Below, in pieces: positions 42,875-51,289 of a stretch of 64,000 bases of DNA. Under the pieces are notes generated by a model. It saw only the letters and a list, made by a program, of their open reading frames with translations. It made no database searches and was not told where the DNA came from. The DNA is from Bifidobacterium lemurum (GTDB lineage: Bacteria; Actinomycetota; Actinomycetes; Actinomycetales; Bifidobacteriaceae). The translations under genes were made by a program, and so were the position numbers. Position 1 is the first letter of the stretch. Each line of letters opens with the position of its first letter. The DNA lies in assembly GCF_014898175.1 (NCBI RefSeq), contig NZ_CP062948.1, positions 2,901,104 through 2,965,103 of the forward strand, read 5' to 3'.

Positions 42875-43126
42875 ATGGCGCTGCCACAGGAGATACCGGC
42901 TGGATCGCGCATTGTGGTGCGGGTGATCGACGGGGTCGACCCGACCGACCATCGCACCAAATTCCGTGATTTCGTGGGGCACGTGCGCGCATGGGACGGC
43001 CGCACGCTCGAGCTGACGCGCGACGCGGCGGCCAACGGATCACGCCCGGCCCAGCGCGTGTCCATCGAAGCCGATGTCATCGCCACCATCAAACCCGTTC
43101 CCGAACGCCCCGACATCCGCCCGTGA
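42875..43126 (+). CDS. DUF6725-like small protein
   Basis: An 83-residue protein with an SH3-like beta-barrel pattern: GSRIVVRVIDG, FVGHVRAWDGRTLELT and a VIATIKPVPERPDIRP ending. Short proteins of this type, and the same module at the N-terminus of some actinobacterial GNAT enzymes, are annotated DUF6725. Function unknown. AAGGGG precedes the ATG. It is divergent from xerC. Confidence 0.7.
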   Translation: MALPQEIPAGSRIVVRVIDGVDPTDHRTKFRDFVGHVRAWDGRTLELTRDAAANGSRPAQRVSIEADVIATIKPVPERPDIRP

Positions 43127-43149
43127 GGTGATGGTCGGTCCCGCAAGTC

Positions 43150-44232
43150 TCACACGCGCGAGCGCACGGACACGCGCATCTCACGGTCGTCCACGACGGC
43201 GACGATATGCTCGCCGCGCAGGGCCGACTCCAACAGCGCTCGCTGCCATCCGTCATGGGGAATCGCCAGCGGTTGCGTCGCAGCGGATTCCGCCTGCCCT
43301 GCGGCGGCATCGGAGATATCCTTTCGCGTGTTCGCCGCCGCCTTGTAGTCCCTGAACGGCTGGCCCGCGGCGAAGAACTCCGTCAATGCGTCCGCGTCCC
43401 CATCATGCAGCTGGTCGGCCACGGCGTTGAGTCGCGTGGCCATATGACGCAGCAGGGTTTCGACGTTGGCCGCGTCCTCTTCGATCATCGCGCGCGTGCG
43501 ATCGGGATCGGTGAGCGCCACGCGCGTCATATCGCGCCATGAGCCGGCGGCCAGCGCGGCGGCGATGTTGCGGATGGGGTCATCCACCAGTTCGTTGATC
43601 AGCGCGGTGGCGACCGCATGCGGCATGTGGGAGATCAGCGCGGCGGCGCGGTCATGGGTGTCGTCGTCGAGGACGATCGCCCTGTCTCCCACCGCGTCGA
43701 CGACGAACCGGGCCACGGCGAGGAAACGATCATACGCCGTGTCCGCGTCGACGGTAATCGCCCACAGGGCATCGTCGTAGAGATGCGGGTCGGCCGCGCT
43801 CCAGCCGGAACGCTCGTTGCCGGCCATCGGATGAGCGCCCACATACCGACTCCCCAAGCCGGCGGCCTCGACCTGTTCGCGCACCATGCCCTTGACGCTG
43901 CCCACATCGGTGAGCGTGACGTTCGGGCATGCGTCCAACAACGGTTTGAGTTCGGCGAGGATGGCGGGCATGGCTTTGAGCGGATTGCACAGCACCAGCA
44001 CGTCGGGGTTCGCGGCCACGAGCCCGGCGAGCGAATCCTCACAGATGATGCCGTCGCGGCGCGCCTGCTCGTACGGATGCGGGCGGTGGTTCCATGCCAC
44101 CACCGTCCGTCCGCGGTCGACCAGTCTGCGGGCGAGCGATCCGCCGATCAGTCCGAGTCCGACCACGCCGATGACGGACGGATCGCCGCCTGATGGCGCT
44201 CGATGTTCGATGGCGTTCGTCTTCTCTACCAC
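43150..44232 (-). CDS. tyrA: Prephenate dehydrogenase TyrA
   Basis: A 360-residue enzyme that converts prephenate to 4-hydroxyphenylpyruvate for tyrosine synthesis. The NAD(P)-binding Rossmann motif is GVVGLGLIGGSLA (about 22-34). Family blocks are DVGSVKGMV, GAHPMAGNERSGW and the catalytic His region ALISHMPHAVATAL. It starts with GTG at 44232, 7 bp inside the pheA gene, so the two are translationally coupled. The C-terminal ~60 residues (after FRDYKAAANTRKD) extend past the core and could be regulatory. Confidence 0.94.
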   Translation of the reverse strand: MVEKTNAIEHRAPSGGDPSVIGVVGLGLIGGSLARRLVDRGRTVVAWNHRPHPYEQARRDGIICEDSLAGLVAANPDVLVLCNPLKAMPAILAELKPLLDACPNVTLTDVGSVKGMVREQVEAAGLGSRYVGAHPMAGNERSGWSAADPHLYDDALWAITVDADTAYDRFLAVARFVVDAVGDRAIVLDDDTHDRAAALISHMPHAVATALINELVDDPIRNIAAALAAGSWRDMTRVALTDPDRTRAMIEEDAANVETLLRHMATRLNAVADQLHDGDADALTEFFAAGQPFRDYKAAANTRKDISDAAAGQAESAATQPLAIPHDGWQRALLESALRGEHIVAVVDDREMRVSVRSRV

Positions 44233-45296
44233 AGCAACTCCCTTCTCACCGCGTCGTCATGGTCGAATCCTTCGGGCAGACGCGCGTCGTCGAGATGCAC
44301 GCCGCCTTGGGGCAGCATCCAATCGTCGACCGGCGGGTTCGGCCGCTCCCGGCGCGGATACACGGCGAGGGTTTTCACCCAGTCGCCATGCTCGGCCACT
44401 TCGGTGAGCACGCTCTGGAAACGCTGCTGCCATGGCGCGGCGTCGATGGTGACGATGAAGCTGTAGGTGCCGTCATGGCCTTTGATCGGGCGGGAGATGA
44501 AGCTGGTCATGTTCAGGCCGGCGTCGCGCAGCACGTCGAGCAGGTCGGCCAGCACGCCGGGTCCGGTGCTTAGGGGAATGAAGGTGATGATGGTCTCATA
44601 TTCGGCCACCTCGTCCTCGCGCGCGTGGGCGAGCAGCTCCATCACCGTCACGCGGGGGGCGAGCACCAGGAACTCGGTGTGGGCGCCCTGGTAGTCCTGC
44701 ACGCCCTTGGCGACGGTGCGCAGACCGTACAGCGGGCCGCAGATGCTTGGGCCGAACGCCATCTGTCCGGGTTCGAGGTCGCGGCAGGCGGCGGCGTTGG
44801 AGCTGGCCGGCTCGGGGACCAGACCGTATTCGGCGATGAAGCGCTTGCATTGGGCGAGGCCGTGCGAGTGCGCGCTGACGGTGGCGCCGCGCAGGGCGCG
44901 GAGAGCGGCGGCGTCGAGTGGTTCGGAGGGTGGGATTCCTCGACTGCGCTCGGAATGACGGGAGGGGGACTCGTCGGAGGGACGGTCGGAACGGTCACGC
45001 ACGAAGGCGTCGAAAGTGATGTCGACGCCGACGCGGGCGAAGCCGGCGATGTCGCGCGAGTCGATCAGAGCGTCGAGATTCGGCACCACATAGCCTTCGA
45101 CGTTGTTCTCCCACGCGATCACACCCCAGGACTCCCCCGATTCCACGGCCCGCATAATCGACGGCACATCGGGCGCGGCAATCAGTTCGGGGCGCGTTCC
45201 CTCACAGAGCGGCGCGAGCATGTCGGCCGCCGTCATGGCGGCCTGATGCGTGAAGGTGCCTTCCGGACCCAAATAGGTCAGCGTTATTCCAGTCAT
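44226..45296 (-). CDS. pheA: Prephenate dehydratase PheA with ACT domain
   Basis: A 356-residue enzyme that converts prephenate to phenylpyruvate. The dehydratase domain begins YLGPEGTFTHQAA and includes WGVIAWENNVEGYV. The ACT domain (about 240-320) starts GPGVLADLLDVL and holds ISRPIKG, the usual phenylalanine-binding region. Two oddities are seen. The TRF motif of dehydratases reads T-E-F (HTEFLVLAP). About 20 residues near position 113-130 (SRHSERSRGIPPSEP) come from a dispersed DNA repeat at 44934-44961, in the loop between the two halves of the domain. Coupled to tyrA. Confidence 0.93.
   Translation of the reverse strand: MTGITLTYLGPEGTFTHQAAMTAADMLAPLCEGTRPELIAAPDVPSIMRAVESGESWGVIAWENNVEGYVVPNLDALIDSRDIAGFARVGVDITFDAFVRDRSDRPSDESPSRHSERSRGIPPSEPLDAAALRALRGATVSAHSHGLAQCKRFIAEYGLVPEPASSNAAACRDLEPGQMAFGPSICGPLYGLRTVAKGVQDYQGAHTEFLVLAPRVTVMELLAHAREDEVAEYETIITFIPLSTGPGVLADLLDVLRDAGLNMTSFISRPIKGHDGTYSFIVTIDAAPWQQRFQSVLTEVAEHGDWVKTLAVYPRRERPNPPVDDWMLPQGGVHLDDARLPEGFDHDDAVRRELLW
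44934..44961. repeat. Dispersed palindromic-repeat arm inside the pheA reading frame
   Basis: GATTCCTCGACTGCGCTC and GGAATGACGG match the right arm of the intergenic element at 46052-46090. The repeat stays in frame and encodes the peptide SRHSERSRGI in PheA. Confidence 0.85.
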
Positions 45297-45381
45297 AGGC
45301 CTCACTGTACCCGTTCACGTCCGCGCCCCGCATCCGGACACCCGCATCCGCGGACATCACCGTCGAGACGTGCGGGCCGGG

Positions 45382-45882
45382 CTATTGATCGTCGTTGGCC
45401 GGCTGAGCATCGTCACGGTGTTCCGCGTCCCGGTCGATGACGGTTCTGGGAGGGACCACGAACCACCGGTCGGGCATCAGCGCCATCGCCACCTGAATCG
45501 CGATCAGACCGTACAGCCAGATGTTTCCCGCGTGTTCGCTGAAGAACGGCAGTTCGGCACTGAATCTGATCACGATCAGCGCGTTGGAGCTGGTGGTGCT
45601 CAGCGCCACACCCCACGCGGTGGCCGACGAGGCAATCAGATGCAGCGCCAGCCCGCTGACGTCGAGCCGGGCCCGCGCGCACCATGCCGACAGTCCCATG
45701 ACCGCGAACGCCAGCGCAAGACCGTAGGGAATATTGGACGACGCGCCCATGCGGTGGGCCAAGGTGCCGATCAGAGCCGAACCCGCGCCCGCAAGCAGGG
45801 TGACGGCGATGCGCACCGCGGCGTTCTGGCGGTGGCTCCATGGCAGCAGGGCGTTCTCGGAGGCGATGTCGGATTGAGTCAT
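45382..45882 (-). CDS. Four-helix membrane protein, function unknown
   Basis: A 166-residue protein with about four hydrophobic helices (AVRIAVTLLAGAGSALIG, IPYGLALAFAVMGLSAW, LALHLIASSATAWGVAL and IWLYGLIAIQVAMALM). The C-terminal tail is charged, ending DAEHRDDAQPANDDQ. The spacing resembles small actinobacterial membrane proteins of the DUF6113 kind, but the match is uncertain. ATG 45882 was chosen at the start of the conserved-looking part; the open frame beyond runs into repeat DNA. It lies between typA and pheA on the same strand, after a terminator. Confidence 0.6.
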   Translation of the reverse strand: MTQSDIASENALLPWSHRQNAAVRIAVTLLAGAGSALIGTLAHRMGASSNIPYGLALAFAVMGLSAWCARARLDVSGLALHLIASSATAWGVALSTTSSNALIVIRFSAELPFFSEHAGNIWLYGLIAIQVAMALMPDRWFVVPPRTVIDRDAEHRDDAQPANDDQ

Positions 45883-45912
45883 ACCCGTCAGTGTAGCGCC
45901 CCCATAACAAAA

Positions 45913-45938
45913 CATCCTCTCTTTTCCAAGAGAGGATG
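45913..45938 (-). terminator. Rho-independent terminator after typA
   Basis: CATCCTCTCTT (45913-45923) pairs with AAGAGAGGATG (45928-45938), loop TTCC, followed on the minus strand by TTTTGTT. Confidence 0.85.
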
Positions 45939-45956
45939 CTGGAAACCTATTCACGT

Positions 45957-46090
45957 CATTCCGGATCACAGACCCGTCATTCTGAGCGGAGCAGCCGTGC
46001 CAACCCGCGTCATCCCGAGCGAAGTCGAGGGATCTCATACTGATATCCGAAGAGATTCCTCGACTCCGCTGCGCTCCGCTCGGAATGACG
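45957..46090. repeat. Cluster of dispersed palindromic repeat arms after typA
   Basis: At least three arms are seen: CGTCATTCTGAGCGGAG (about 45976), GTCATCCCGAGCGAAGTCGA extending to GGGATCTC (46010-46036) and GATTCCTCGACT...CGCTCGGAATGACG (46054-46090). The second and third are inverted relative to each other. They share core words with elements at 1583, 44934, 53267 and 60001. Confidence 0.88.
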
Positions 46091-46116
46091 AAGAAGAACG
46101 ACGGTCGTCAGAATGC

Positions 46117-48042
46117 TCAGCCCTGCTGAGCGTTCTGCCTGCGCTGCTTGGCGCGCCACTTGTACCAGTCCTCGCGGTTGAGGATGATCTTACGCACGCG
46201 GATCGCCTCGGGGGTCACCTCAACGCATTCGTCCTCGTTGGCGAAGTCCAACGACTCCTCGAGGCTCATGCGGATCGGCGGGGTGAGGGTTTCGAGCACG
46301 TCGGCGGTGGAGGAGCGCATGTTGGTCATATGCTTGGCCAGCGTGATGTTCACGTCGAGCTCGTCGGGCTTGTTGTTCACGCCCACGACCTGGCCTTCGT
46401 AGACCGGGGACTGCGGGTCGACGAAGAAGTTGCCTCGCGCCTGCAGACGCTGCATGGCGTACGGGGTGGCGATGCCCTTGCGGTCGCACACCATGGAGCC
46501 GTTCTGGCGGATGGTGATCTTGCCGGCCCACGGCGCGTATCCGGCGGAGATCGACGAGGCGATGCCGGTGCCGCGCGTGGATGAGAGCAGGGCGGTGCGG
46601 AAGCCGATCAGACCGCGGCTCGGCACGGTGAACTGCAGACGCACCCAGCCGGAGCCGTGGTTGGTCATGGAGTCCATGCGGCCCTTGCGGTCGGCCATGA
46701 GCTGGGTGACGGTGCCCATGTACTCCTCGGGCACGTCGATGGTGGTGTTCTCCATCGGCTCGTTGATCACGCCGTCGATGGTTTTAGTGACCACCTGCGG
46801 ACGGCCGACGGTGAGCTCGTAGCCTTCGCGGCGCATCTGCTCGGCGAGCACGGCCAGGGCGAGTTCGCCGCGGCCCTGCACCTCCCAGGCGTCGGGACGG
46901 TCGGTGGGCAGCACCTTGATGGACACGTTGCCGATGAGCTCGCGGTCGAGGCGGTCCTTGATCATGCGGGCGGTGAGCTTGTGGTCCTTGCCTTCGGTGC
47001 CGGCCAGCGGGGAGTCGTTGATGCCGAAGGTCATGGAGATGGCCGGATCGTCCACATGGATGAGCGGCAGGGGCTTCGGATCGGACGGATCGACGATGGT
47101 CTCGCCGATCATGATGTCGTTCACGCCGGCGACGGCGACGATGTCGCCGGGGCCCGCGGAGGTGACGGGGATGCGCTCCAGGCCCTGCGTGCGCAGCAGC
47201 TCGGAGACGCGGAAGTTCGCGACGGATCCGTCCACACGGCTCAGACCGTAGGTTTTGCCCTTCTCCAGCGTGCCGTTGTAGATGCGCACGAGGCCGAGTC
47301 GTCCGAGGAAGTCGGAAGAGTCGATGTTGGCGACATGGGCCTGCAGCGGCTCGCCCTCCTCGTATTCGGGGGCGGGAATGTTGGAGATGATCGCCTCGAA
47401 CAGCGGCTCGAGGTCCTCGTTGTCGGGCAGTCCGCCGTCGGCGGGCTGGTTCACGGAGGCGTAGCCGGCCTTGGCGGCGCAGTAGATCACCGGCAGTTCG
47501 AGCAGCGCGTCGAGGTCGAGGTCGACGCCTTCGTGCTGCACGTCGTCGGCCAGGCCGAGCAGCAGGTCGGAGGCCTCGCCCACGACCTCTTCGATGCGCG
47601 CGTCGGGACGGTCCACCTTGTTGACGCACAGAATCACCGGCAGCTTGGCCTCGAGGGCCTTGCGCAGCACGAAGCGGGTCTGCGGCAGCGGGCCTTCGGA
47701 AGCGTCGACGAGCAGCACCACGCCGTCGACCATGGAGATGCCGCGTTCCACCTCGCCGCCGAAGTCGGCGTGGCCGGGGGTGTCGATGATGTTGAGGGTG
47801 ATGCCCTCGGGGTGGCCGTACTTCTCGGCCAGCGGGCCGGTGTACTGCACGGCCGTGTTCTTGGCGAGGATGGTGATGCCCTTCTCGCGTTCCAGATCGT
47901 TGGAGTCCATCACGCGGTCGGGGACCTCCTCACGCTCGGAGAAGACGTGGGACTGCTGGAGCATGGCATTGACCAGCGTGGTCTTGCCGTGGTCGACGTG
48001 AGCCACGATCGCCACATTACGGATATCACCGCGAACCGCCAT
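46117..48042 (-). CDS. typA: Translational GTPase TypA/BipA
   Basis: A 641-residue GTPase of the EF-G family that acts on ribosome assembly and stress or low-temperature growth. The G1 motif is AHVDHGKTT (about 14-22), G3 is [15 protein letters not shown] and G4 is [12 protein letters not shown] domain II, domain III and the BipA-specific C-terminal domain follow. The length is typical. ATG 48042 starts the [20 protein letters not shown] block used in all homologs. Single gene, followed by repeats and a terminator. Confidence 0.97.
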   Translation of the reverse strand: MAVRGDIRNVAIVAHVDHGKTTLVNAMLQQSHVFSEREEVPDRVMDSNDLEREKGITILAKNTAVQYTGPLAEKYGHPEGITLNIIDTPGHADFGGEVERGISMVDGVVLLVDASEGPLPQTRFVLRKALEAKLPVILCVNKVDRPDARIEEVVGEASDLLLGLADDVQHEGVDLDLDALLELPVIYCAAKAGYASVNQPADGGLPDNEDLEPLFEAIISNIPAPEYEEGEPLQAHVANIDSSDFLGRLGLVRIYNGTLEKGKTYGLSRVDGSVANFRVSELLRTQGLERIPVTSAGPGDIVAVAGVNDIMIGETIVDPSDPKPLPLIHVDDPAISMTFGINDSPLAGTEGKDHKLTARMIKDRLDRELIGNVSIKVLPTDRPDAWEVQGRGELALAVLAEQMRREGYELTVGRPQVVTKTIDGVINEPMENTTIDVPEEYMGTVTQLMADRKGRMDSMTNHGSGWVRLQFTVPSRGLIGFRTALLSSTRGTGIASSISAGYAPWAGKITIRQNGSMVCDRKGIATPYAMQRLQARGNFFVDPQSPVYEGQVVGVNNKPDELDVNITLAKHMTNMRSSTADVLETLTPPIRMSLEESLDFANEDECVEVTPEAIRVRKIILNREDWYKWRAKQRRQNAQQG

Positions 48043-48170
48043 GAAATACCTCTCTTAATTCCTGTTGATTCCTGGGTTCCAGATTGCGCCGGCGAATCGC
48101 CGGCCCCTTACACACAAACCGACACAATGCTACGCGCATTGCGCGACAGCCCTCGAAAACGAAAAAAACC

Positions 48171-48220
48171 GCGCACGCCGCGAGGGGCGGCCATCGAACG
48201 GCGGACCCCACGGCGTGCGC
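48171..48220 (-). terminator. Rho-independent terminator after niaP
   Basis: GCGCACGCCG (48171-48180) pairs with CGGCGTGCGC (48211-48220), followed on the minus strand by GGTTTTTTTCG, a strong U run. Confidence 0.88.
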
Positions 48221-48241
48221 GGGAGACGACAGGAGAACGGG

Positions 48242-49618
48242 CTAATCCTCCAGATCGAGGCCCTTGCGTTCGGGCAGGCACAGGGCCGCGACGCAGGCCA
48301 ACACGAACGCGGCGGCGAAGATGACGAAGGCGACCGTCTTGTCGCCGCCCGACATGGTCAGGAACCACGGCACCAGCAGCGGCGCGATGATGGCGGCCAC
48401 ACGGCCGCAGGCGGCGGCCGCTCCGGCTGCGGCGCCGCGCAGACGGGTCGGGTAGATCTCCGGCGTCACGGCGTAGAGCACGCCCCACGCGCCGAGGTTC
48501 GAGGCGGACAGCAGCATGCCGAACACCAGCACCAGAGCCACGGAACCGGCCTGCGAGAACAGGAAGGCTGCCACGGCGGAGACGGCGAGGAACACACTCA
48601 GGGTTTTGCGGCGGCCCCAGACCTCCACCAGCCACGCGGCGAGGAAATAGCCGGGAAGCTGGGCGATGGAGATCGCCAGGGTGTAGCCGAAGGATTTGGT
48701 CAGAGAACCGAACTGGTCGGCCAGCAGGCTCGGCATCCAGGTGAACGCGCCATAGTAGGAGAAGTTCACGAAGAACCAGGTGGCCCAGATGGCCGCGGTG
48801 CGGGCGATGTACTTGGATCCGAAGAGCTCGCGCGTCCTGATCTTCGGCAGCGGATGCCCCTTGGGGGAATCGACCGGAGCGACGCCCGAGGCCGCTTCGA
48901 AATACCGCACGGCCTTCTCGGCCTCGTCCTCGCGGCCCTGCGCCTCGAGGAATCGCACGGATTCGGGGATGTGCGCGCGGGTGACGATGGCGTACAGCAA
49001 CGGCAGCGCGCCGATGAGCAGCGCCCAGCGCCAACCCCAGTCGCCGGTGTTCGGAATCACGAAGTAGCCGATCATCGCCGCGATGATCCAGCCGACGGCC
49101 CAGAAGGACTCCAACAGCACGGTCATGCGCCCGCGCTGCGCGGTCGGCGAGAACTCGGACACCAAGGTGGAGGCCACCGGCAGTTCCGCGCCCAATCCCA
49201 AGCCGATGACGAAGCGGGCGATGAGCAGCGCGGCCAGGGTCCAGCTGAAGGCCATGCCGGCGTTGGCCAGGCCGAAGATCACCAGCGTGGCGGCGAACAC
49301 GGTTTTGCGGCCCACCCGGTCGGCCACGAAACCGCCCAGGGCGGCGCCGATGGCCATGCCGACGAATCCGATGGAGAGCACCCACGATTTCTCCGTGGCG
49401 CTGAGGTTGAAATGCGGGTCGGCGGCGATGGCGGCGACGACGAACGACACCAGGCCGACGTCCATGGCGTCGAACGCCCAGCCGATGCCGGAGGCGACCA
49501 GAAGTTTGCGATGCGCTTTGTTGAACGGCAGCCGGTCGAGACGCTCGTTGCGGGTGAGCATACCGTCCGCGCGCGCCGCCGCGGGCCGCGCCGATGGCGA
49601 TGTCTGTGCTGTGGTCAT
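48242..49618 (-). CDS. niaP: MFS niacin transporter NiaP-like
   Basis: A 458-residue MFS protein with twelve helices. It follows the NiaP/YceI pattern closely: GIGWAFDAMDVGLVSF near helix 1, GLGLGAELPVASTLVSEF in helix 4 and LLESFWAVGWIIAAMIGYF in helix 5. NiaP imports nicotinate or nicotinamide. The neighbouring upstream gene encodes an NrtR-type regulator of NAD genes, 70 bp away on the same strand, which supports this substrate. With pncA (16.8 kb) it makes a vitamin B3 salvage route. ATG 49618 or 49621 follow an AGAAGGA site; an upstream in-frame ATG (49633) lies in that site. Confidence 0.88.
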   Translation of the reverse strand: MTTAQTSPSARPAAARADGMLTRNERLDRLPFNKAHRKLLVASGIGWAFDAMDVGLVSFVVAAIAADPHFNLSATEKSWVLSIGFVGMAIGAALGGFVADRVGRKTVFAATLVIFGLANAGMAFSWTLAALLIARFVIGLGLGAELPVASTLVSEFSPTAQRGRMTVLLESFWAVGWIIAAMIGYFVIPNTGDWGWRWALLIGALPLLYAIVTRAHIPESVRFLEAQGREDEAEKAVRYFEAASGVAPVDSPKGHPLPKIRTRELFGSKYIARTAAIWATWFFVNFSYYGAFTWMPSLLADQFGSLTKSFGYTLAISIAQLPGYFLAAWLVEVWGRRKTLSVFLAVSAVAAFLFSQAGSVALVLVFGMLLSASNLGAWGVLYAVTPEIYPTRLRGAAAGAAAACGRVAAIIAPLLVPWFLTMSGGDKTVAFVIFAAAFVLACVAALCLPERKGLDLED

Positions 49619-49688
49619 CATTCCTTCTCTCATGGTGGTGTGATATCGATGGGCGGCGTGCCGATGGCGCGCCACGAATGCGGGGCGC

Positions 49689-50579
49689 CTATCCGCGGTG
49701 CGGGACCAGCGCCGAAAGCGGGTCGTCGAAGGCGCGCGCGTCCGATTCGCGCCTGAGCCGCAGTTCCTGATTGATGCGATGGAGCTCGTCGCCGAACAGT
49801 CCGCGCGTCCATGAGGCGGCGTCGCGCTCGGCGCGAGGCACATAGCGGTAGACGGCGGCGGGACGTTGCCGGCCTTCGCGGATCTTCTCCCCCGTGTCCT
49901 CCAGTTCGCCCGAGGCGAGGATCCTGCGGCGGAAGTTGGCCAGATCGACCGTCTGTCCGGCGATGGCCTCGACCACGCCGTGCAACTGGCGCAGGGTGAA
50001 GGTGGGGCCGATGAGACGAGCGACGACGTCGGGATATTCGATGGTCGTACGCAGGCGACGCAGCGCGTAGTCGACGATCTGCCGGTGGTCGAACGCCAGT
50101 TCGGGAAGCTCGTCTTCGGCGAACCACCGCATATCGTCGATGGAATCGGGTGTCCAGGTCTCCGTCCGCCCCACCATCGCCCAGTAGACGACGGTGACCA
50201 TGGGCAGGCCGCCTTGCGAGCGGTCGGGCCCGCCGAAGGCGCGCAGCTGCTCGAGATAGCGCGGAGTCAACGCGGTGGTGGATTCCAACGCCTTGCACGC
50301 GGCGTGTTCCAAGGTCTCATCGGCGCTGACGTCTTCGCCGGGCAGCGCCCACATGCCGAGATACGGCTGTCGGGTGCGGCGCACCAACGGCATCCAGAGT
50401 CGGCGGTGCGGGACGGCCTGCCGCGGAACCGGCGATGTGGTTTTCGACGAGGCGCCGTCATCGGTATCGACGGACGCGGACGAGGCGTCATCGGAGCCCG
50501 GGCCCAGCGCCAGAATGACGACGGAGACGCCGACGTGCGGCGATTGCAGCCGTCTCTCCGAAACATTGCCGATGCCCAT
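49689..50579 (-). CDS. nrtR: NrtR-type Nudix-related transcriptional regulator of NAD metabolism
   Basis: A 296-residue protein. The N-terminal Nudix-like domain (about 12-185) has PYLGMWALPGEDVSADETLE. The catalytic Nudix box (GX5EX7REUXEEXGU) is broken: HAACKALEST stands where REUXEE is required, so hydrolase activity is unlikely, as usual in NrtR. The C-terminal winged helix (about 190-275) has FTLRQLHGVVEAI and FRRRILASGEL. NrtR senses ADP-ribose or related NAD-derived ligands and represses NAD-supply genes. A ~45-residue acidic/Ser insertion (about 28-52) is unusual. It precedes niaP, and a 25-bp palindrome upstream is the likely operator. Confidence 0.9.
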   Translation of the reverse strand: MGIGNVSERRLQSPHVGVSVVILALGPGSDDASSASVDTDDGASSKTTSPVPRQAVPHRRLWMPLVRRTRQPYLGMWALPGEDVSADETLEHAACKALESTTALTPRYLEQLRAFGGPDRSQGGLPMVTVVYWAMVGRTETWTPDSIDDMRWFAEDELPELAFDHRQIVDYALRRLRTTIEYPDVVARLIGPTFTLRQLHGVVEAIAGQTVDLANFRRRILASGELEDTGEKIREGRQRPAAVYRYVPRAERDAASWTRGLFGDELHRINQELRLRRESDARAFDDPLSALVPHRG

Positions 50580-50616
50580 GCTCGCGCCTTTCTATACGGT
50601 CGCGCATGAGCATATC

Positions 50617-50641
50617 ACTTATAGTCATAATGACCATAAGT
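50617..50641. promoter_or_regulatory. Near-perfect 25-bp palindrome, probable NrtR operator
   Basis: ACTTATNGTCAT and ATGACNATAAGT arms around a central base at 50629; 11 of 12 pairs match. It lies 38 bp upstream of the nrtR start. On the minus strand it overlaps a possible promoter (TGGTCA, 16 bp, TATGCT), so binding would block transcription of nrtR-niaP. Confidence 0.75.
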
Positions 50642-50676
50642 AGTGGGCGTGTTGCGAACCCACCGTGAAATCGGCC

Positions 50677-51288
50677 CTATTCCTCGGATTGCGCCTCACG
50701 CAACGCGGATTCCGGACTCGGCATGAACGGTGCCAGCGACGGCAGCTGATCCAAGGATTCCAATCCCATCTTCTCCAAAAACAGACCCGAGGTGACCAGC
50801 AGCGCCGCACGCGAATCGGGATCCGTACCCTCCTCGCGCACCAGCCCGCGCACGGTGAGCGAACGGACCACGCCATCGGAATTCACGCCGCGGATGGCGG
50901 CGATCTGCGCGCGGGTCACCGGCTGCTTGTAGGCCACGATGGCCAGCGCCTCCAACGCGGCCTGGCTGAGGCGGGCGGTCTGCCCGTCGGTCACGAAGGC
51001 GGACACCACCGGCTCGAATTCCAAACGGTTGGCGAACTGCCAGCCACGCGCGGTATGACGCAGTTCGAATCCGCGATGTTCCGCCTCATAGGATTCGCGC
51101 AGCGTCTCCAACGCCCCTTCGACCGCATCCTCGTCCACGGCGAGCACGCGCGCGAGATCCTCCGCCTGCTGCGGCTGGTCAGCGACCATCAGAATCGCCT
51201 CCACACAGGCGTTCAGGCCTCCGGGAAAATCATCCACGGTGAAATCCACGTATTCGGGGCGGCTGGAAGAGGCGTTCTCGCTGTTCAT
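50677..51288 (-). CDS. scpB: Segregation and condensation protein ScpB
   Basis: A 203-residue protein with two winged-helix domains. It binds ScpA and SMC to form the condensin complex that organises the chromosome. Family blocks are EAILMVADQPQQAEDLA and RLSQAALEALAIVAYKQPVTRAQIAAIRGVNSDGV-type in the middle, split here by natural spacing. ATG 51288 begins one base after the scpA stop; a TTG at 51297 is less likely. End of the parA-scpA-scpB run. Confidence 0.94.
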   Translation of the reverse strand: MNSENASSSRPEYVDFTVDDFPGGLNACVEAILMVADQPQQAEDLARVLAVDEDAVEGALETLRESYEAEHRGFELRHTARGWQFANRLEFEPVVSAFVTDGQTARLSQAALEALAIVAYKQPVTRAQIAAIRGVNSDGVVRSLTVRGLVREEGTDPDSRAALLVTSGLFLEKMGLESLDQLPSLAPFMPSPESALREAQSEE

Positions 51289-51289
51289 C

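Noticed and set aside
46657..48324. 555-residue plus-strand open frame opposite typA
   Set aside because: Antisense shadow; typA motifs on the other strand are complete.
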